From Opisthocomus hoazin (Eukaryota; Chordata; Aves; Opisthocomiformes; Opisthocomidae), in contig NC_134441.1 in NCBI RefSeq assembly GCF_030867145.1, positions 2,544,958 through 2,608,957 of the forward strand: a stretch of DNA of 64,000 bases. The letters run 5' to 3'. Of the stretch, positions 45,134 to 57,500 are shown piece after piece. The position numbers and the translations under genes are program-made. The stretch's first letter is position 1, and each line of letters begins with the position of its first letter. The notes under the pieces are model-generated. The model searched no databases and was not told where the DNA came from. It saw nothing but the letters and a program-made list of their open reading frames with translations.

Positions 45134-48100
45134 ATGGTGGGGCCGGGGTTCCGGGGGGGGGCTCGGGGGGCGTTTGGGGGGCCTGGGGGGCGCTCAGGTG
45201 TCCCTGGGGTGCCCATGGGGGGCGTTTGGGGGGCCTCGGGGGTGCCTGGGGGGTGCCTGGGGGGTGCTGGGAGACGCCCCGGGGGTGCTCGGAGCCCATA
45301 TGGGGTGCTTGGGGGTGCCTGTGGGGCGCTTGAGTGGCCATGGGGTGCGTATAGGGCTCCCAGGGCACCTTTGGGGCGCCTCTGGGGTGTTTGGGGTGTA
45401 TATGGGGTGTCTGTGGGGTGTTTGGGGTGCCTATGGGGCGCTTGAGTGGCTATGGGGTGCCTGTGGGGCTCCCAGGGCACATATGGGGTGCTTATGGGGT
45501 GTTTGGAGTGCCTGTGGGGTGCCCGTGGGGCTCCCGGGGTGCCTGGGGGGGTGCCTGTGGGGTGCTGGGAGACGCTCTGGGGGTGCTTGGGGTGCCTATG
45601 GGGGGCATATGGGGTGTTTGGGGTGCCTATGGGGTGCTTGAGTGGCTATGGGGTGCCTGTGGGGCTCCCAGGGCACCTATGGGGCGCCTATGGGGTGCTC
45701 GGGGCACATATGGGGTGTCTATGGGGTGTTTTGGGGTGCCTGTGGGGCTCCCATGGCACAAATGGGGTGCCTATGGGGTGTTTGGGGCACATATGGGGGG
45801 TCTGTGGGACTCTCAGGGAGCCTATGGGGTGCTTGAAGGTGCCTGTGGGGTGCTGGGAGATGCCCGGGGGGTCCTCGGGGTGCATATAGGGGGCGTACGG
45901 TGTGGTTGGGGGTGCCTGTGGGGTGCTTGGGGTGCTTGAGTGGCTATGGGGTGCCTGTGGGGGGGCATATGGGGTGCTCAGTGGTGCCTGTGGGGTGTTT
46001 GGGGCACAGATGGGTGCCTATGGGGCTCCCAGGGTGCCTGTGCGGTGCTGGGAGATGCCCAGGGGGTGCTCGGGGTGCATATGGGGGGCATATGGGGTGC
46101 TTGGTGTTCCTATGAGGTACTTGAGTGGCTATGGGGTGTTTATGGGGCACCTATGGGGCTCCCAGGGCACCTGTGGGGTGTTTGGGGCACATATGGGGTG
46201 CCTATGGGGTGCTTGGAGGTGCCTGTGGGGTGCTTGGGGGTGCTTGGGTGGCTCTGGGGTGCCTATGGGCTGCCCTCGGGGGGTATATGGGGTGCTTGGG
46301 GGTGCCTGTGGGGTGTTTGGGGCACAGATGGGTGCTTATGGGGCTCCCAGGGTGCCTGTGGGGTGTTTGGGGGTGCTTGTGGGGTGCTGGGAGATGCCCG
46401 TGGGGTGCTCGGGGTGCATATGGGATGCCTATGGGGTGTTTGGGGTGCTTATGGGGCGCTTGAGTGGCTGTGGGGTGCCTGTGGGGCTCCCAGAGCACAT
46501 ATGAGGCGCCTATGGAGTGTTTGGGGTGCCCGTGGGGCTCCCAGGGCACCTTTGGGGTGCCTGTGGGGTGCTTGGGAGTGCCTGTGGGGTGCTGGGAGAT
46601 GCCCAGGGGGTGCTCAGGGTGCACATGGGGGGCACACAGGGTGTTTGGGGTTCCTATGAGGTACTTGAGTGGCTATGGGGTGTCTATGGGGCACCTGTGG
46701 GGCTCCCAGGGCACCTATGGGGTGTTTGGGGCACATATGGGGTGCCTATGGGGTGCTTGGGGGTGCCTGGGTGGCTCTGGGGTGCCTATGGGCTGCCCTC
46801 GGGGGGTATATGGGGTGCTTGGGGGTGCCTGTGGGGTGTTTGGGGCACAGATGGGTGCTTACGGGGCTCCCAGGGTGCCTTTGGGGTGTATGGGGTGCCT
46901 ATGGGGTGCTTCAGTGGCTATGGGGTGTCTATGGGGCGCCTACGGGGCTCCCAGTGCACCTGTGGGGCACCTATGTGGTGTTTGGGGCACCTATGGGGTG
47001 TTTGGGGCACCTATGGGGGTGCATATGGGGTGTTTGGGGCGCATATGGGGTGTCTGTGGGGTGCTTAAGTGGCCATGGGGTCCCTATGGGGCTCTTGGGG
47101 CGCCTGGGGGGTGTTTGGGGGTGCCTGGGGGCTGCTCAGGGCTGTACATGGGGTGCCTGTGGGGTACATGGGGTGCTGGGGGGTACCTATGGGGTACTGG
47201 GGGGTGCCTTTAGGGTGCCTAAGGGGTACATAAGGTGTTTGGGGGGTGCCTCTGGGGTGCCTGGGGTGCCCAGCACACCTGTGCGGTGCCCAGGGGGGTC
47301 CATGGGGTGCATGTGGGGTCCATGGGGTGCTGGAGGGTGCCTGTGGGGTGCCCAGGTGGGGTCCATGGGGTGCTGGGGGGTGCCCAGAGGGTTCCATGGG
47401 GTGCATGTGGGGTCCATGGGGTGCTGGGGGGTGCCTGTAGGGTGCCCAGGGGGGTCCATGGGGTGCAGGGGGGTCCATGGGGTGCTGGGGGGTGCCTGTA
47501 GGGTGCCCAGGGGGGTCCATGGGGTGCAGGGGGGTCCATGGGGTGCTGGGGGGTGCCTGTGGGGTGCCCAGGGGGGTCCATGGGGTGCAGGGGGGTCCAT
47601 GGGGTGCCAGGGGTCTGTGTGGGGCGCTTGGCTCTACGCCCAGGGTCGGTGTGGGGTGCCCAGGGGTGTCAGGGCGCGGGTGGGGTGTTGGGGGGTGTCG
47701 GGGTCCCTCGGGGGTGCTGGGTGCCCACCCTGAGGCCCGGCCCCGTGTCTCCAGGCGGGCAGCGAGGCGGGCGGGTGACGTCGCGGGCGGTGACGTCGCA
47801 GGCGGTGACGTCGCGGGCGCCGGGCGCGTGCGGGCGCTGCAGCGGGAGATCGAGGGCGTCAAGAGCATCATGAGCCAGAACGTGGAGCGGGTGCTGGCGC
47901 GGGGCGAGAACCTGGAGCAGCTGCACAGCAAGAGCCGGGACCTGGAGGCCACGGTGAGGGGGGGCCCAGGGGGGGACAGGGTCCCCCGGGTGGGCGGGGG
48001 GTCCCCAGGGTGGGCAGGGGGCAGCCTAGGGTGAGTGGGGGGTCCCTGGGGTGGATGGGAGGTCCCTGGGGCGGGCAGGGGATCCCCAGGGTGGGTACAG

Positions 48101-49516
48101 GGTCCCTGGGGTGGGCACGGGGCAGCCTAGGGCGAGTAGGGGGTCCCCAGGGTGGGCAGAGGTTCCTTGGGGAGGGCATGGAGGACTCCAGGGTGAGTTG
48201 GTGTTCTCCAGGGTGGGTGGGGGGTCCCTAGGGCAGACGGGGGGACCCAGGGCAAGTGGGTACAGGGTCCCTGGGGTGGCCAGGGGGTCTCCAGGGTGGG
48301 TACGGGGTCCCTGGGGTGGGCAGGGAGCAACCTAGGGCAAGTGGGGAGTCCCTGGGGTGGGCAGGGGTTCCTTGGGGAGGGCATGGAGGTCTCCAGGGTG
48401 AGTTGGGGTTCCCCAGGGTGGGTGGGGGGTCCCCAGGGCAGACGGGGGAGCTCAGGGCAAGTGGGGGTTCCCTGGGGTGGACAGGGGTCCCTGGGGTGGG
48501 TGGGGGTCCCCAGGTGGGCAGGGGGCAACCTAGGGCGAGTGGGGGGTCCCCGGGGTGGGGACAGGGTCCCTGGGGTGGGCATGGAGGTCTCCAGGGTGAG
48601 CTGGGGTTCTCCAGGGTGGGTGGGGGGTCCCCAGGGCAGACGGGGGGGCTCAGGGCAAGTGGGGTTCCCTGGGGTGGGTAGAGGGTCCCTGGGGTGGGCA
48701 GGGGGGTCCCCAGGGTGGGTACAGGGTGGGCAAAGGGTCCCCAGGGTGGCAGTGGTGTCCCCAGAGTGGTCTGGGGAGGGTCCACAGGGTGACAAGGCTG
48801 TCCCCAGGATGTCAGAACTGTCCCCAGGGTGGCAGTGGGGGGTCCCTAGATGGCAGTTGGGGGTCCCTGGGTGGTGTTTGGGGGTCCCCAGGGTGTCAGA
48901 ACTGTCCCCAGGGTCGCATAGTTGTCCCCAAGGGTGGCATTTGGGGGTCCCTGGGTGGTGTTTGGGGGTCCCTGGGGTGTCAGAGCTGTCCCCAGGGTCG
49001 CATAGTTGTCCCCAAGGGTGGCATTTGGGGGTCCCTGGGTGGCAGTTGGGGGTCCCTGGGGTGTCAGAACTGTCCCCAGGGTCGCATAGTTGTCCCCAAG
49101 GGTGGCAGTTGGGGGTCCCTGGGTGCTGTTTGGGGGTCCCCAAGGATATCAGGGGTTGTCTCCAAGGGTGGCAGGGTTGTCCCCAGGGTATCAGGGCTCT
49201 CCCCAGGGTGGCAGTTAGGGGTCCCTGGGGTGACAGGGCTGTCCCCCAGGTGTCAGGGGGGTCCCTGGGGTGGCAGTGGGGGGTCCCTGGGGTGGCAGGG
49301 GGGGTTCCCCGGGTGGCAGGGGGTTCCCCGGGTGGCAGGGGGGTCCCCGGGTGACAGGGGGTGTCCCCGCAGTCGGAGCGCTTCCAGACGACGTCGCAGA
49401 AGGTGGCCCGCCGGTACTGGTGGCAGAACGTGAAGCTGCTCCTCATCCTCGGCCTCGTGGGCGCCATCGTCCTCATCCTCATCATCCTCCTGGCCACCGG
49501 CGCCATCCCCACCTAG
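45134..49516 (+). CDS. VAMP8: VAMP8 (endobrevin), R-SNARE (one-base apparent frameshift)
   Basis: Tail-anchored R-SNARE of late endosomes, lysosomes, autophagosomes and secretory granules. Exons 45134-45136 (ATG only), 47755-47953, 49373-49516. The SNARE motif runs [20 protein letters not shown] then [20 protein letters not shown], with the zero-layer Arg in QNVER; exon 3 has [20 protein letters not shown], then a transmembrane segment ending LLATGAIPT. Exon 2 opens M-AGSEAGG and then a three-copy 15-bp coding repeat (GGDVA) precedes GRVRALQ. Copy 1 has GGCGGGTGACG where copies 2 and 3 have GGCGGTGACG; the extra G puts a TGA in the start frame. The exon sum, 346 nt, is one base over a multiple of three; without it the length would be 114 aa (human 100). 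Flanked by GGCX and VAMP5 as in human 2p11.2. Confidence 0.92.
45180..47640. repeat. Minisatellite in VAMP8 intron 1
   Basis: About 2.4 kb of GGGGTGCCTATGGGGTG, CTTGGGGTGTTTGGGG and GCTCCCAGGGCACATATG units, with long higher-order phrases (300-500 bp) repeating three times. From about 47280 the motif changes to TCCATGGGGTGCTGGGGGG plus GCCTGTGGGGTGCCCAGG, which reappears downstream at 51210-51835. Confidence 0.94.
47960..49365. repeat. Minisatellite in VAMP8 intron 2
   Basis: GGTCCCCAGGGTGGGCAGGG units to about 48720, then TGTCCCCAGGGTGGCAGTTG and GGGGTCCCTGGGTGGC units. A ~115-bp phrase containing CATAGTTGTCCCCAAGGG recurs three times near 48910-49110. Confidence 0.94.
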
Positions 49517-49764
49517 AGCCCCCCCGGCCCCCCGCGTGGCCCCAGGCAATAGAGGGGTGACCAAATGTGTGGGGCTGGGGGTCTGTGTGTCCGGGGGGGG
49601 GACACGGGGGGGTCCCCCGCTATGGGGGGGTCACGGGGACGGGGGGGACCCTGCGTCGTTGGGGGTTCCCCCGGGGAAATCCCACCTGGGCCTTCCGTGC
49701 CGGCCCGGGGGGTGCGGGGAGGGTCTCGGCCGCTGCCCCCCATTGCGTCCCCCCCGGGTGGGGA

Positions 49765-50640
49765 GAGTCCGGTACTGGGCTCCCCAGTTTGGGGAAGACG
49801 GGGAGCGACTGGGGAGAGCTCCGTACTGGGCTGCCCAGTTTGGAAATAGATGGGGAGCAACTGGGGGGAGTCCAGTACTGGGCTGCCCAGTTTGGGTAGG
49901 AGGGGGAGCAACTGGGGAGAGCTCCTTACTGGGCTCCCCAGTTTGGGAAAAACACGGAAGGACTGGAGAGAGTCCGATACTGGGCTGCCCAGTTTGAGAA
50001 AGAGAGGCGAGAACTGGGGAGAGCTCAGTACTGGGCTGCCCAGTTTGAAGAAGACGGGGATTGACTGGGGAGAGTCTGATACTGGGCTGCCCAGTTTGGG
50101 AAAGACAGGGAGCAACTGGGGAGAGTTCCATACTGGGCTGCCCAGTTGGAGGAAGATGGGGAGCGACTGGGGAGAGTCCAGTACTGGGCTGCCCAGTTTG
50201 GGAAGGAGAGGGAGCAACTGGGGAGAGCTCCTTACTGGGCTGCCCAGTTTGGGAAAGGGGGGATGACTGGGGAGGGTTCCTTACTGGGCTCCCCAGTTTG
50301 GGAAAAGCACGGAAGGACTGGAGAGAGTCCGATACTGGGCTGCCCAGTTTGAGAAAGAGGGGCAAGAACTGGGGAGAGCTCAGTACTGGGCTGCCCAGTT
50401 TGAAGAAGACGGGGATTGACTGGGGAGAGTCTGGTACTGGGCTCACCAGTTTGGGAAAGACAGGGAGCAACTGGGGAGAGTTCCATACTGGGCTGCCCAG
50501 TTGGAGGAAGATGGGGAGCGACTGGGGAGAGTCCAGTACGGGGCTGCCCAGTTTGGGAAGGAGGGGGAGCAACTGGGGAGAGCTCCTTACTGGGCTGCCC
50601 AGTTTGAGAAACGGGGGCGACAACTGGGGGGAGCAGAGAG
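49765..50640. repeat. 51-bp minisatellite downstream of VAMP8
   Basis: About 17 units of 51 bp: GAGAGTCC, then TACTGGGCTGCCCAGTTTGG, then a purine-rich part ending GCAACTGGG. CTGGGC-T-GCCCAG is a perfect inverted repeat in most units. A seven-unit block (about 357 bp) is itself duplicated: the GGAAGGACTGGAGAGAG variant occurs at about 49957 and 50311. Because 51 is divisible by 3, frames stay open. Confidence 0.95.
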
Positions 50641-50749
50641 GGGCTGCGAGGCTGATGGGGGGCGCGGGGGGGTACTGGGGGGGGACGGGGGGGGGACACG
50701 GGGTGCCCGGGGAGGGGACGGGCATGGACTGGCACTGCCTGGGGGGTAC

Positions 50750-51836
50750 TGGGGGGGTACTGGGGGGTACTGGGGAAAGGGCCCGTGGGGGGCTTGGGGT
50801 GCCCATGGGGGGCACACGGGGTGCTGGGGGTCTTCATGGGGCACCTCTGGGGTGCTTGGAGGGGTGGGGGGGGTGCGTGGGGTGGACATGGGGCACCTAT
50901 GGGGTGCTCAGGGTGCCTGGGGGGTGCTGGGGGGGTTTGGGGGGGTGCCTGAGGTGCTGGGGGGTGCCCGGGGGTGCCTGTAGGAAGCTTGGGGGGTGCT
51001 GGGGGGTACCTATGGGGTGCTGGGGAGTCCTTATGGGGTGCCCAGGGGTGTATGTGGGGTGCTGGGGGATGCCTATGGGGTGCTTGTGGGGTCCGTGGGG
51101 TGCTGGGGGGTGCCCAGGGGGGTCCATGGGGTGCCTGTGGGGCAGGGGGGATGCTGGGGGGTGCCTTTAGGGTGCCTAAGGGGTATGTGGGGTGCCCAGG
51201 GCACCGCTGGGGTGCTCAGGGGGGTCCGTGGGGTGCCTGTGGGGTCCATGGGGTGCTGGGGGGTGCCTGTGGGGTGCCCAGGGGGGTCCATGGGGTGCTG
51301 GGGGGTCCATGGGGTGCTGGAGGGTGCCTGTGGGACGCCCAGGGGGGTCCATGGGGTGCTGGGGGGTGCCTGTGGGGTGCCCAGGGGGTCTGTGGGGTGC
51401 CTGTGGGGTCCATGGGGTGCTGGGGGGTGCCTGTGGGGTGCCCAGGGGGTCCATGGGGTGCCTGTGGGGTCCGTGGGGTGCTGGGGGGTGCCTGTGGGGT
51501 GCCCAGGGGGTCCATGGGGTGCCTGTGGGGTCCGTGGGGTGCTGGAGGGTGCCTGTGGGGCACCCAGGGGGGTCCATGGGGTGCTGGGGGGTGCCTGTGG
51601 GGTGCCCAGGGGGTCTGTGGGGTGCCTGTGGGGTCCGTGGGGTGCTGGGGGGTGCCTGTGGGGTGCCCAGGGGGTCCATGGGGTGCCTGTGGGGTCCGTG
51701 GGGTGCTGGGGGGTGCCTGTGGGGCACCCAGGGGGGTCCATGGGGTGCTGGGGGGTCCGTGGGGTGCTGGGGGGTGCCTGTGGGGCACCCAGGGGGGTCC
51801 ATGGGGTGCTGGGGGGTCCACGGGGTGCTGGGGGGT
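50750..51836. repeat. GGTCCATGGGGTGCTGG minisatellite (copy of VAMP8 intron 1 array)
   Basis: Units of 40-60 bp, TCCATGGGGTGCTGGGGGG and TGCCTGTGGGGTGCCCAGG, matching the end of VAMP8 intron 1 in motif. It leads into the duplicated segment described at 51837. Confidence 0.93.
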
Positions 51837-54370
51837 GCCAGGGGTCTGTGTGGGGCGCTTGGCTCTACGCCCAGGGTCGGTGTGGGGTGCCCGGGGGTGC
51901 CAGGGCGCAGGGGGGATGTCGGGGGGTCCCTTGGGGTGCTGGATGTCCCCCCCGCCCACCCCGGGGCACTGTGTGGGCGTCATGGTGGGTGTCACGGTGG
52001 GTGCCGCCGCGGGGCGAGACCCCCGAGGGCCAGGACCCGGGGGACATTGGGGGGGGGGGGTCCCCGGGGTGGCATCAGGACCCAGAGGTGGGTGCAAGGT
52101 CCCCAAAGCGGGGGTGGGGGTCCCTGGTTGGGTGCTGCGTCCCCCCAGGTGGCACAGGATGGGTGCTGTGTGCAGGGCACTTGGGTGGCAGAACGAGAGT
52201 CCCCAGGGTGGTAGGGGGGGTCCCCAAGGGTGGCGGGGGGGTCCCTGGGGTGGCAGGGGGTCCTCCCAAGGGTGACAGTGGGGGTCCCTGGGGTTGCAGC
52301 GGTGTCCCCAGCGTGGCAGGGGGTGTCCCCAGGGTGGCACTGGGAGGTCCCCAGGGTGTCAGGGAGTGTTGGGAGGGTCCCCAAGGGTGACGGGGGTGTC
52401 CCCATGGTGGCATTTGGGGGTCCCCGGGGTGTCAGGGAGTGTCCCCAGAGTGGCATAGTTGTCCCCAAGTGTGGCAGTGGGGGGTCCCTGGGGTGTCAGA
52501 ACTGTCCCCAAGGGTGGCAGTGAGGGGTCCTTGGGGTGGCAGGGGCTGTCCCCAGGGTGGTAGAAGGGGTCCCCGGTGTGGCAGGCGGTGTCCCCAGGGT
52601 GGCATAGTTGTCCCCAGCGTGCCAGGGCTGTCCCCAAGGGTGGCAGGGGTGTCCCCAGAGAGGCACTGGGAGGTCCCCAGCATCTCAGAACTGTCCCCAG
52701 GGTGGCAGATGGGGGCCCCTGGGGTGTCAGGTCTGTCACCAGGGGGGCACAGTTGTCCCCAAGGGTGGCAGTGAGGGGTCCCTGGGGTGTCAGGGCTGTC
52801 CCCAGGGTGTCAGAGCTGTCTCAGGGTGACAGGGGGTGTCCCCAGGGTGGCATAGTTGTCCCCAGCGTGCCAGGGCTGTCCCCAAGAGTGGCAGGGGGTG
52901 TCCCTGGGTGGCAGTGGTGTCCCCAGAGAGGCACTGGGAGGTCCCCAGGGTGTCAGGGGGTGTCCCCAAGGGTGTCAGCAGCAGTGTCCCCAGGGTGGCA
53001 GTGGGTGTCGCTGGGTGGCAGTGGTGTCTCCAGAGTGGCTGGGGGGGGGTCCCAAGGGTGTCAGGGGGTGTCCCCAACGGTGTCAGGGCTGTCCCCAGGG
53101 TGGCAGCTGGGGGTCCATGAAGTGGCAGGGGGTGTCCCCAGGATGCCATAGTTGTCCCCAGTGTGCCAGGGCTGTCCCCAAGGGTGGCAGGGGGGTCCCC
53201 AGAGTGGCACTGGGAGGTCCCCAGGGTGTCAGGGCTGTCCCCAGGGTGGCAGTTGGGGGGTGCTGGGTGGCATTTGGGGGTCCACAAGGATGTCAGGGGG
53301 TGTCCCCAAGGGTGGCAGGGGATGTCCCCAGGCTGTCAGGGCTGTCCCCAGGGTGGCATTTGGGGGTCCCTGGGGTGACAGGGCTGTCCCCAGGGTGTCA
53401 GAACTGTCCCCTGGGTGGCATAGTTGTCCCCAAGGGTGGCAGTGGGGGGTCCCTAATGCTGTCAGAGCTGTCCCCAGGGTGGCAGGGGGGGCTCCCTGGG
53501 TGGCAGTGGAGGGTCCCCATGGTCGCAGGGGGTGTCCCCAGGGTGTCAGAACTGTCCCCAGGGTGGTAGAAGGGGTCCTTGGGGTGGCAGGGGCTGTCCC
53601 CAGGGTGGTAGAAGGGGTCCCTGGTGTGGCAGGCGGTGTCCCCAGGGTGGTATAGTTGTCCCTAGCATGCCAGGGCTGTCCCCAAGGGTGGCAGGGGGGT
53701 CCCCAAGGGTGGCAAGGGCCCCCCCAAGGCTGGCAGGGGGTATCCCCAGGGTGTCGGGAGGGTCCCCAAGGCTGTCAGAGCTGTCCCCAGAGTGGCTGGA
53801 GGAGGTCCCCAGTGTGCCAGGGCTGTCCCCAGGGTGGAGTATGGGGGTCCCTGGGGTGGCAGGGGGTGTCCCCAGAGTGGCATAGTTGTCCCCAAGGGTG
53901 GCAGTGGGGAGTCCCTGGGGTGTCAGAGCTGTCCCTGGGGTGGCAGGGGGGTCCCTGGTGGCAGCTGGGAGCCCCTGGGCAGCAGCAGGGGATCCCTGGA
54001 TGGCAGTGGGGGGGTCCCCGGGTGGCAGGGGGTGTCCCCGCGTCCCCCCCCCCCCGAGCGCTGTTCCAGCCGACGTCGCGGGCGCCATCCCCCCTCCCCC
54101 TCCTCATCCTCCCGGCCACCGGCGCCAGCCCCACCTGGAGCCCCCCGGCCATGGGGACCCCCCCGGGCCCGGGCACCGCAGGGGTGAGGAGCTGGGGGGG
54201 TGACACGGGGGGGGACGCGGTGCCAGGCAGGCGCTGGCACCAGGGGACAAAGGGCACGTTGTGGTGACACTGGCAGGGCGGGGGGGGGGACACGGGGACG
54301 TGGGGGTCCCCAGGAGCCCCAGCTATGGGGGGGGGGCAGTGGGGACCCTGTGTCGGGGGGGGGGGGGGGG
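51837..54370 (+). pseudogene. Degenerate duplicate of VAMP8
   Basis: The stretch from 51837 (GGGGTCTGTGTGGGGCGCTT, then GGCTCTACGCCCAGGGTCGG) is nearly identical to 47611 onward at the end of VAMP8 intron 1. A decayed exon 2 follows at about 51960-52055 (GGGCGTCATG...GCGGGGCGAGA...CCAGGACCCGGGGG against GGGCGTCAAG...GCGGGGCGAGA...CCGGGACCTGGAGG). An intron-2-type array fills 52200-54020. A decayed exon 3 is at 54056-54150: GAGCG-CTGTTCCAGCCGACGTCG, then directly GGGCGCCATC, CTCCTCATCCTC, GGCCACCGGCGCCA and CCCCACCTGGAG. The middle of the exon (the WW and upstream membrane part) is deleted, the acceptor AG is gone and the stop TAG is TGG. Homology fades out about 200 bp later. Non-functional as an SNARE. 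Confidence 0.82.
52200..54020. repeat. GGTGTCCCCAGGGTGGCA minisatellite
   Basis: About 1.8 kb of ~25-50-bp units GGGTGTCCCCAGGGTGGCA, GAGCTGTCCCCAGGGTG and CATAGTTGTCCCCA, with ~290-bp and ~770-bp phrases repeated. Same motif family as VAMP8 intron 2, consistent with duplicated intron 2 that later expanded. Confidence 0.93.
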
Positions 54371-54532
54371 GGGGGACACACCGGGGGGTTGGGGGGGGGG
54401 GCGGTCCCAGTCCCTCCCGTCGGGGGCGGCCGCGGGGGCGGGGCGGGAGGGGCCGGGACCGGGACGGGAGGGGACCGGGACAGGGAGGTGACCCCGGGGA
54501 CGCTGCTGTGGTGGCACCGACCCCGCGGGACC

Positions 54533-57500
54533 ATGGTGAGTGGGGGGGGGGGCTCCGCGCGCCGCTTTCACTTTCACTTTCCTTCGCCGGGGGGGGGGGA
54601 GGCACGGGACCCCCCCGGGGCTTGGGGACACCGGGAGGGGGGGGGCCCGCGTGGGGCTTGCCGTGTCCCCGTGTGTCGCTGTCGTGTCCCCCCGTGTGCC
54701 GTGTCCCCCCCGTGTCCCCACGGTCCCCTTCTGGGTGCCCCCATGCCCTGTCTCCGTGTCCCCCATGGTCCCCATGTCCCCAAGGTCCCTGTGCACTCTG
54801 TCCCCATGGTCCCCATGTCTCCAGGTCCCCAAGCTCTCCTGTCCCCCATGTCCCCGTGCCCTGTCCCCAGTGTCCCCCATAGTCCCCATGTCCTCAAGGT
54901 CCCCCAGCTCTCCTGTCCCCATGTCCCCAAGGTCCCTGTGCACCCTGTCCCCATGTCCCCCACGGTCCCCATGTCTCCAGGTCCCCAAGCTCGCCTGTCC
55001 CCATGTGCCCCCTCCTCCTGGCGCCCCTGTCCCTTGGTGCCACCTCCCTGGGGTGCCCCTGGTCCCCACGTCTCTGTGTGTCACCTCTTCACGGTGCTTC
55101 TGTCCTCGTGGGCTCCTTGTCCTCGTTGTCCCCATGGTCCCCCATGTCCCCATGGTCCCCTGTATCCCCATTGTGCCCCCCATGTCCCCAGAGTCCCCAC
55201 AGTCCCCCCATTGTCCCCACAGTGCCCTCTGTCCCCACAGTCCCCCCATGTCCTTACTGTCCCCCCTGTGTCCCCAGAGTCCCCTTATGTCCCCATTGTC
55301 CCTCCGTCCCCACAGTCCCCCCCGTGTCCCCGTTGACCCCACTGTCCCCCCCATGTCCCCCCGTGTCCCCGTTGTCCCCCTGTGTCCCCGTTGTCCCCCC
55401 AATGTCCCCGCAGTCCCCCCATGTCCCCACAGTCCCCCTAACCCCATGCCTCTCCATGTCCCCATTGTCCCCTCCGTGTCCCCACTGTCCCCCCGTGTTC
55501 TTGTTGTCCCCCCTGTCCCCACAGTCCCCTCCATGTCCCCATTGACCCCCTTGTTCCCCCATGTCCCCGTTGATCCCCCAGCCCCCATGTCCCCGCTGTC
55601 CCTCCAGTCCCCCTGTCCCCACAGTTGCCCCGTCCCCCTCCATGTCCCCATTGATCCCCCGTCCCCATGCCCCCCCATGTCCCTGCTGTCCCCCCAGTCC
55701 CCCTGTCCCCATGTTCCCCCAGCACCCCCATCCCCATGCCCCCCCATGTCCCCGCTGTCCCTCCAGTCCCCCTGTCCCCATGTCCCCACAGTCCCCCTGT
55801 CCCCGTGCCCCCCCATGTCCCCGTTGATCCCCCAGCCCCCCCGTCCCGGGTGTCCCCACGCTGTCCCCCGTGCCAGGCGGGGCTGGAGCGGTGCCAGCGC
55901 CAGGCCGAGGAGGTGACGGAGCTGATGAAGCTGAACTTCGCGCGGGCGCTGGAGCGGGACGGGCGCCTCGGCGACCTCGACAGCCGCGCCCAGGAGCTGC
56001 GCGCCATGGTGAGCGCCCGGCGGGGACACGGCGGGGACACGCGGCCCCAGGGGACACGCTACGGGGACACAGAGCCCGGGGGGACACACACACACACGCT
56101 ATGGGGACATATAGCTCTGGGGGACACGCTATGGGGACATAGAGCCCGGGGGGGGGGGACACGGACACACGCTATGGGGACATATAGCCCTGGGGGGGAC
56201 ATTATAGGGACACGCGGCCCCATGGGGACACGCTACGGGAACATAGAGCCTGGGGGGACACTGTAGGGACATAGAGCCCGCGGGGGGGACATGCAATAGG
56301 GACATGTAGCCCTGGGGGGACACGCTACGGGGACATAGAGCCCGGGGGGGGACACACACACACGCTATGGGGACCTATAGCTCTGGGGGACACGCTATAG
56401 GGACATAGAGTCCTGGGGGGGGGATATTATGGGGACATAGAGCCCTGGGGGGGACATTATAGGGACACACGGCCCCATGGGGACACGCTACGGGAACATA
56501 GAGCCTGGGGGGACATGCTATGGGGACGTGCAGCCTGGGGGGGGACACGCTATAGGGACATATAGCCGTGGGGGGGGACACACACTATAGGGACCTATAG
56601 CTGGGGGGGGACACACTATAGGGACCTATAGCCTTGGGGGGACACACTATAGGGACCTGTAGCCGGGGGGGGGACACACTATAGGGACCTATAGCCGGGG
56701 GGGACACACTATAGGGACCTATAGCTGGGGGGGGACACTATAGGGACCTATAGCCGTGAGGGGACACACTATAGGGACCTATAGCCCTGGGAGACACACT
56801 ATAGGGACCTATAGCTGGGGGGGACACACTATAGGGACCTATAGCTGGGGGGGGACACACACTATAGGGACCTATAGCCGTGGGGGGGGACACACTATAG
56901 GGACCTATAGCTGGGGGGGGGACACACTATAGGGACCTGTAGCTGGGGGGGACACTATAGGGACCTATAGCCGTGGGGGGACACACTATAGGGACCTATA
57001 GCCCTGGGGGGACACACACTATAGGGACCTGTAGCCGGGGGGGACACACACTATAGGGACCTATAGCCAGGGGGGGGACACACTATAGGGACCTATAGCC
57101 GGGGGGGGACACTATAGGGACCTATAGCGGGGGGAGGGACACACACTATAGGGACCTATAGCCGGGGGAGGGACACACACTATAGGGACCTATAGCTGGG
57201 GGGGCACACACTATAGGGACCTATAGCCAGGGGGGGACACACTATAGGGACCTATAGCCGGGGGGGACACTATAGGGACCTATAGATCTTGGGAGGATAC
57301 ACTATAGGGACCTATAGCCCTGGGGGGGGACACACTATAGGGACCTATAGCTGGGAGGGGACACATACTATAGGGACCTATAGCCGGGGGGGACACACTA
57401 TAGGGACCTATAGCCCGGGGGGACACACACACACTATAGGGACCTATAGCCTTGGGGGGGACACACTATAGGGACCTATAGCCCTGGGGGGACACACACT

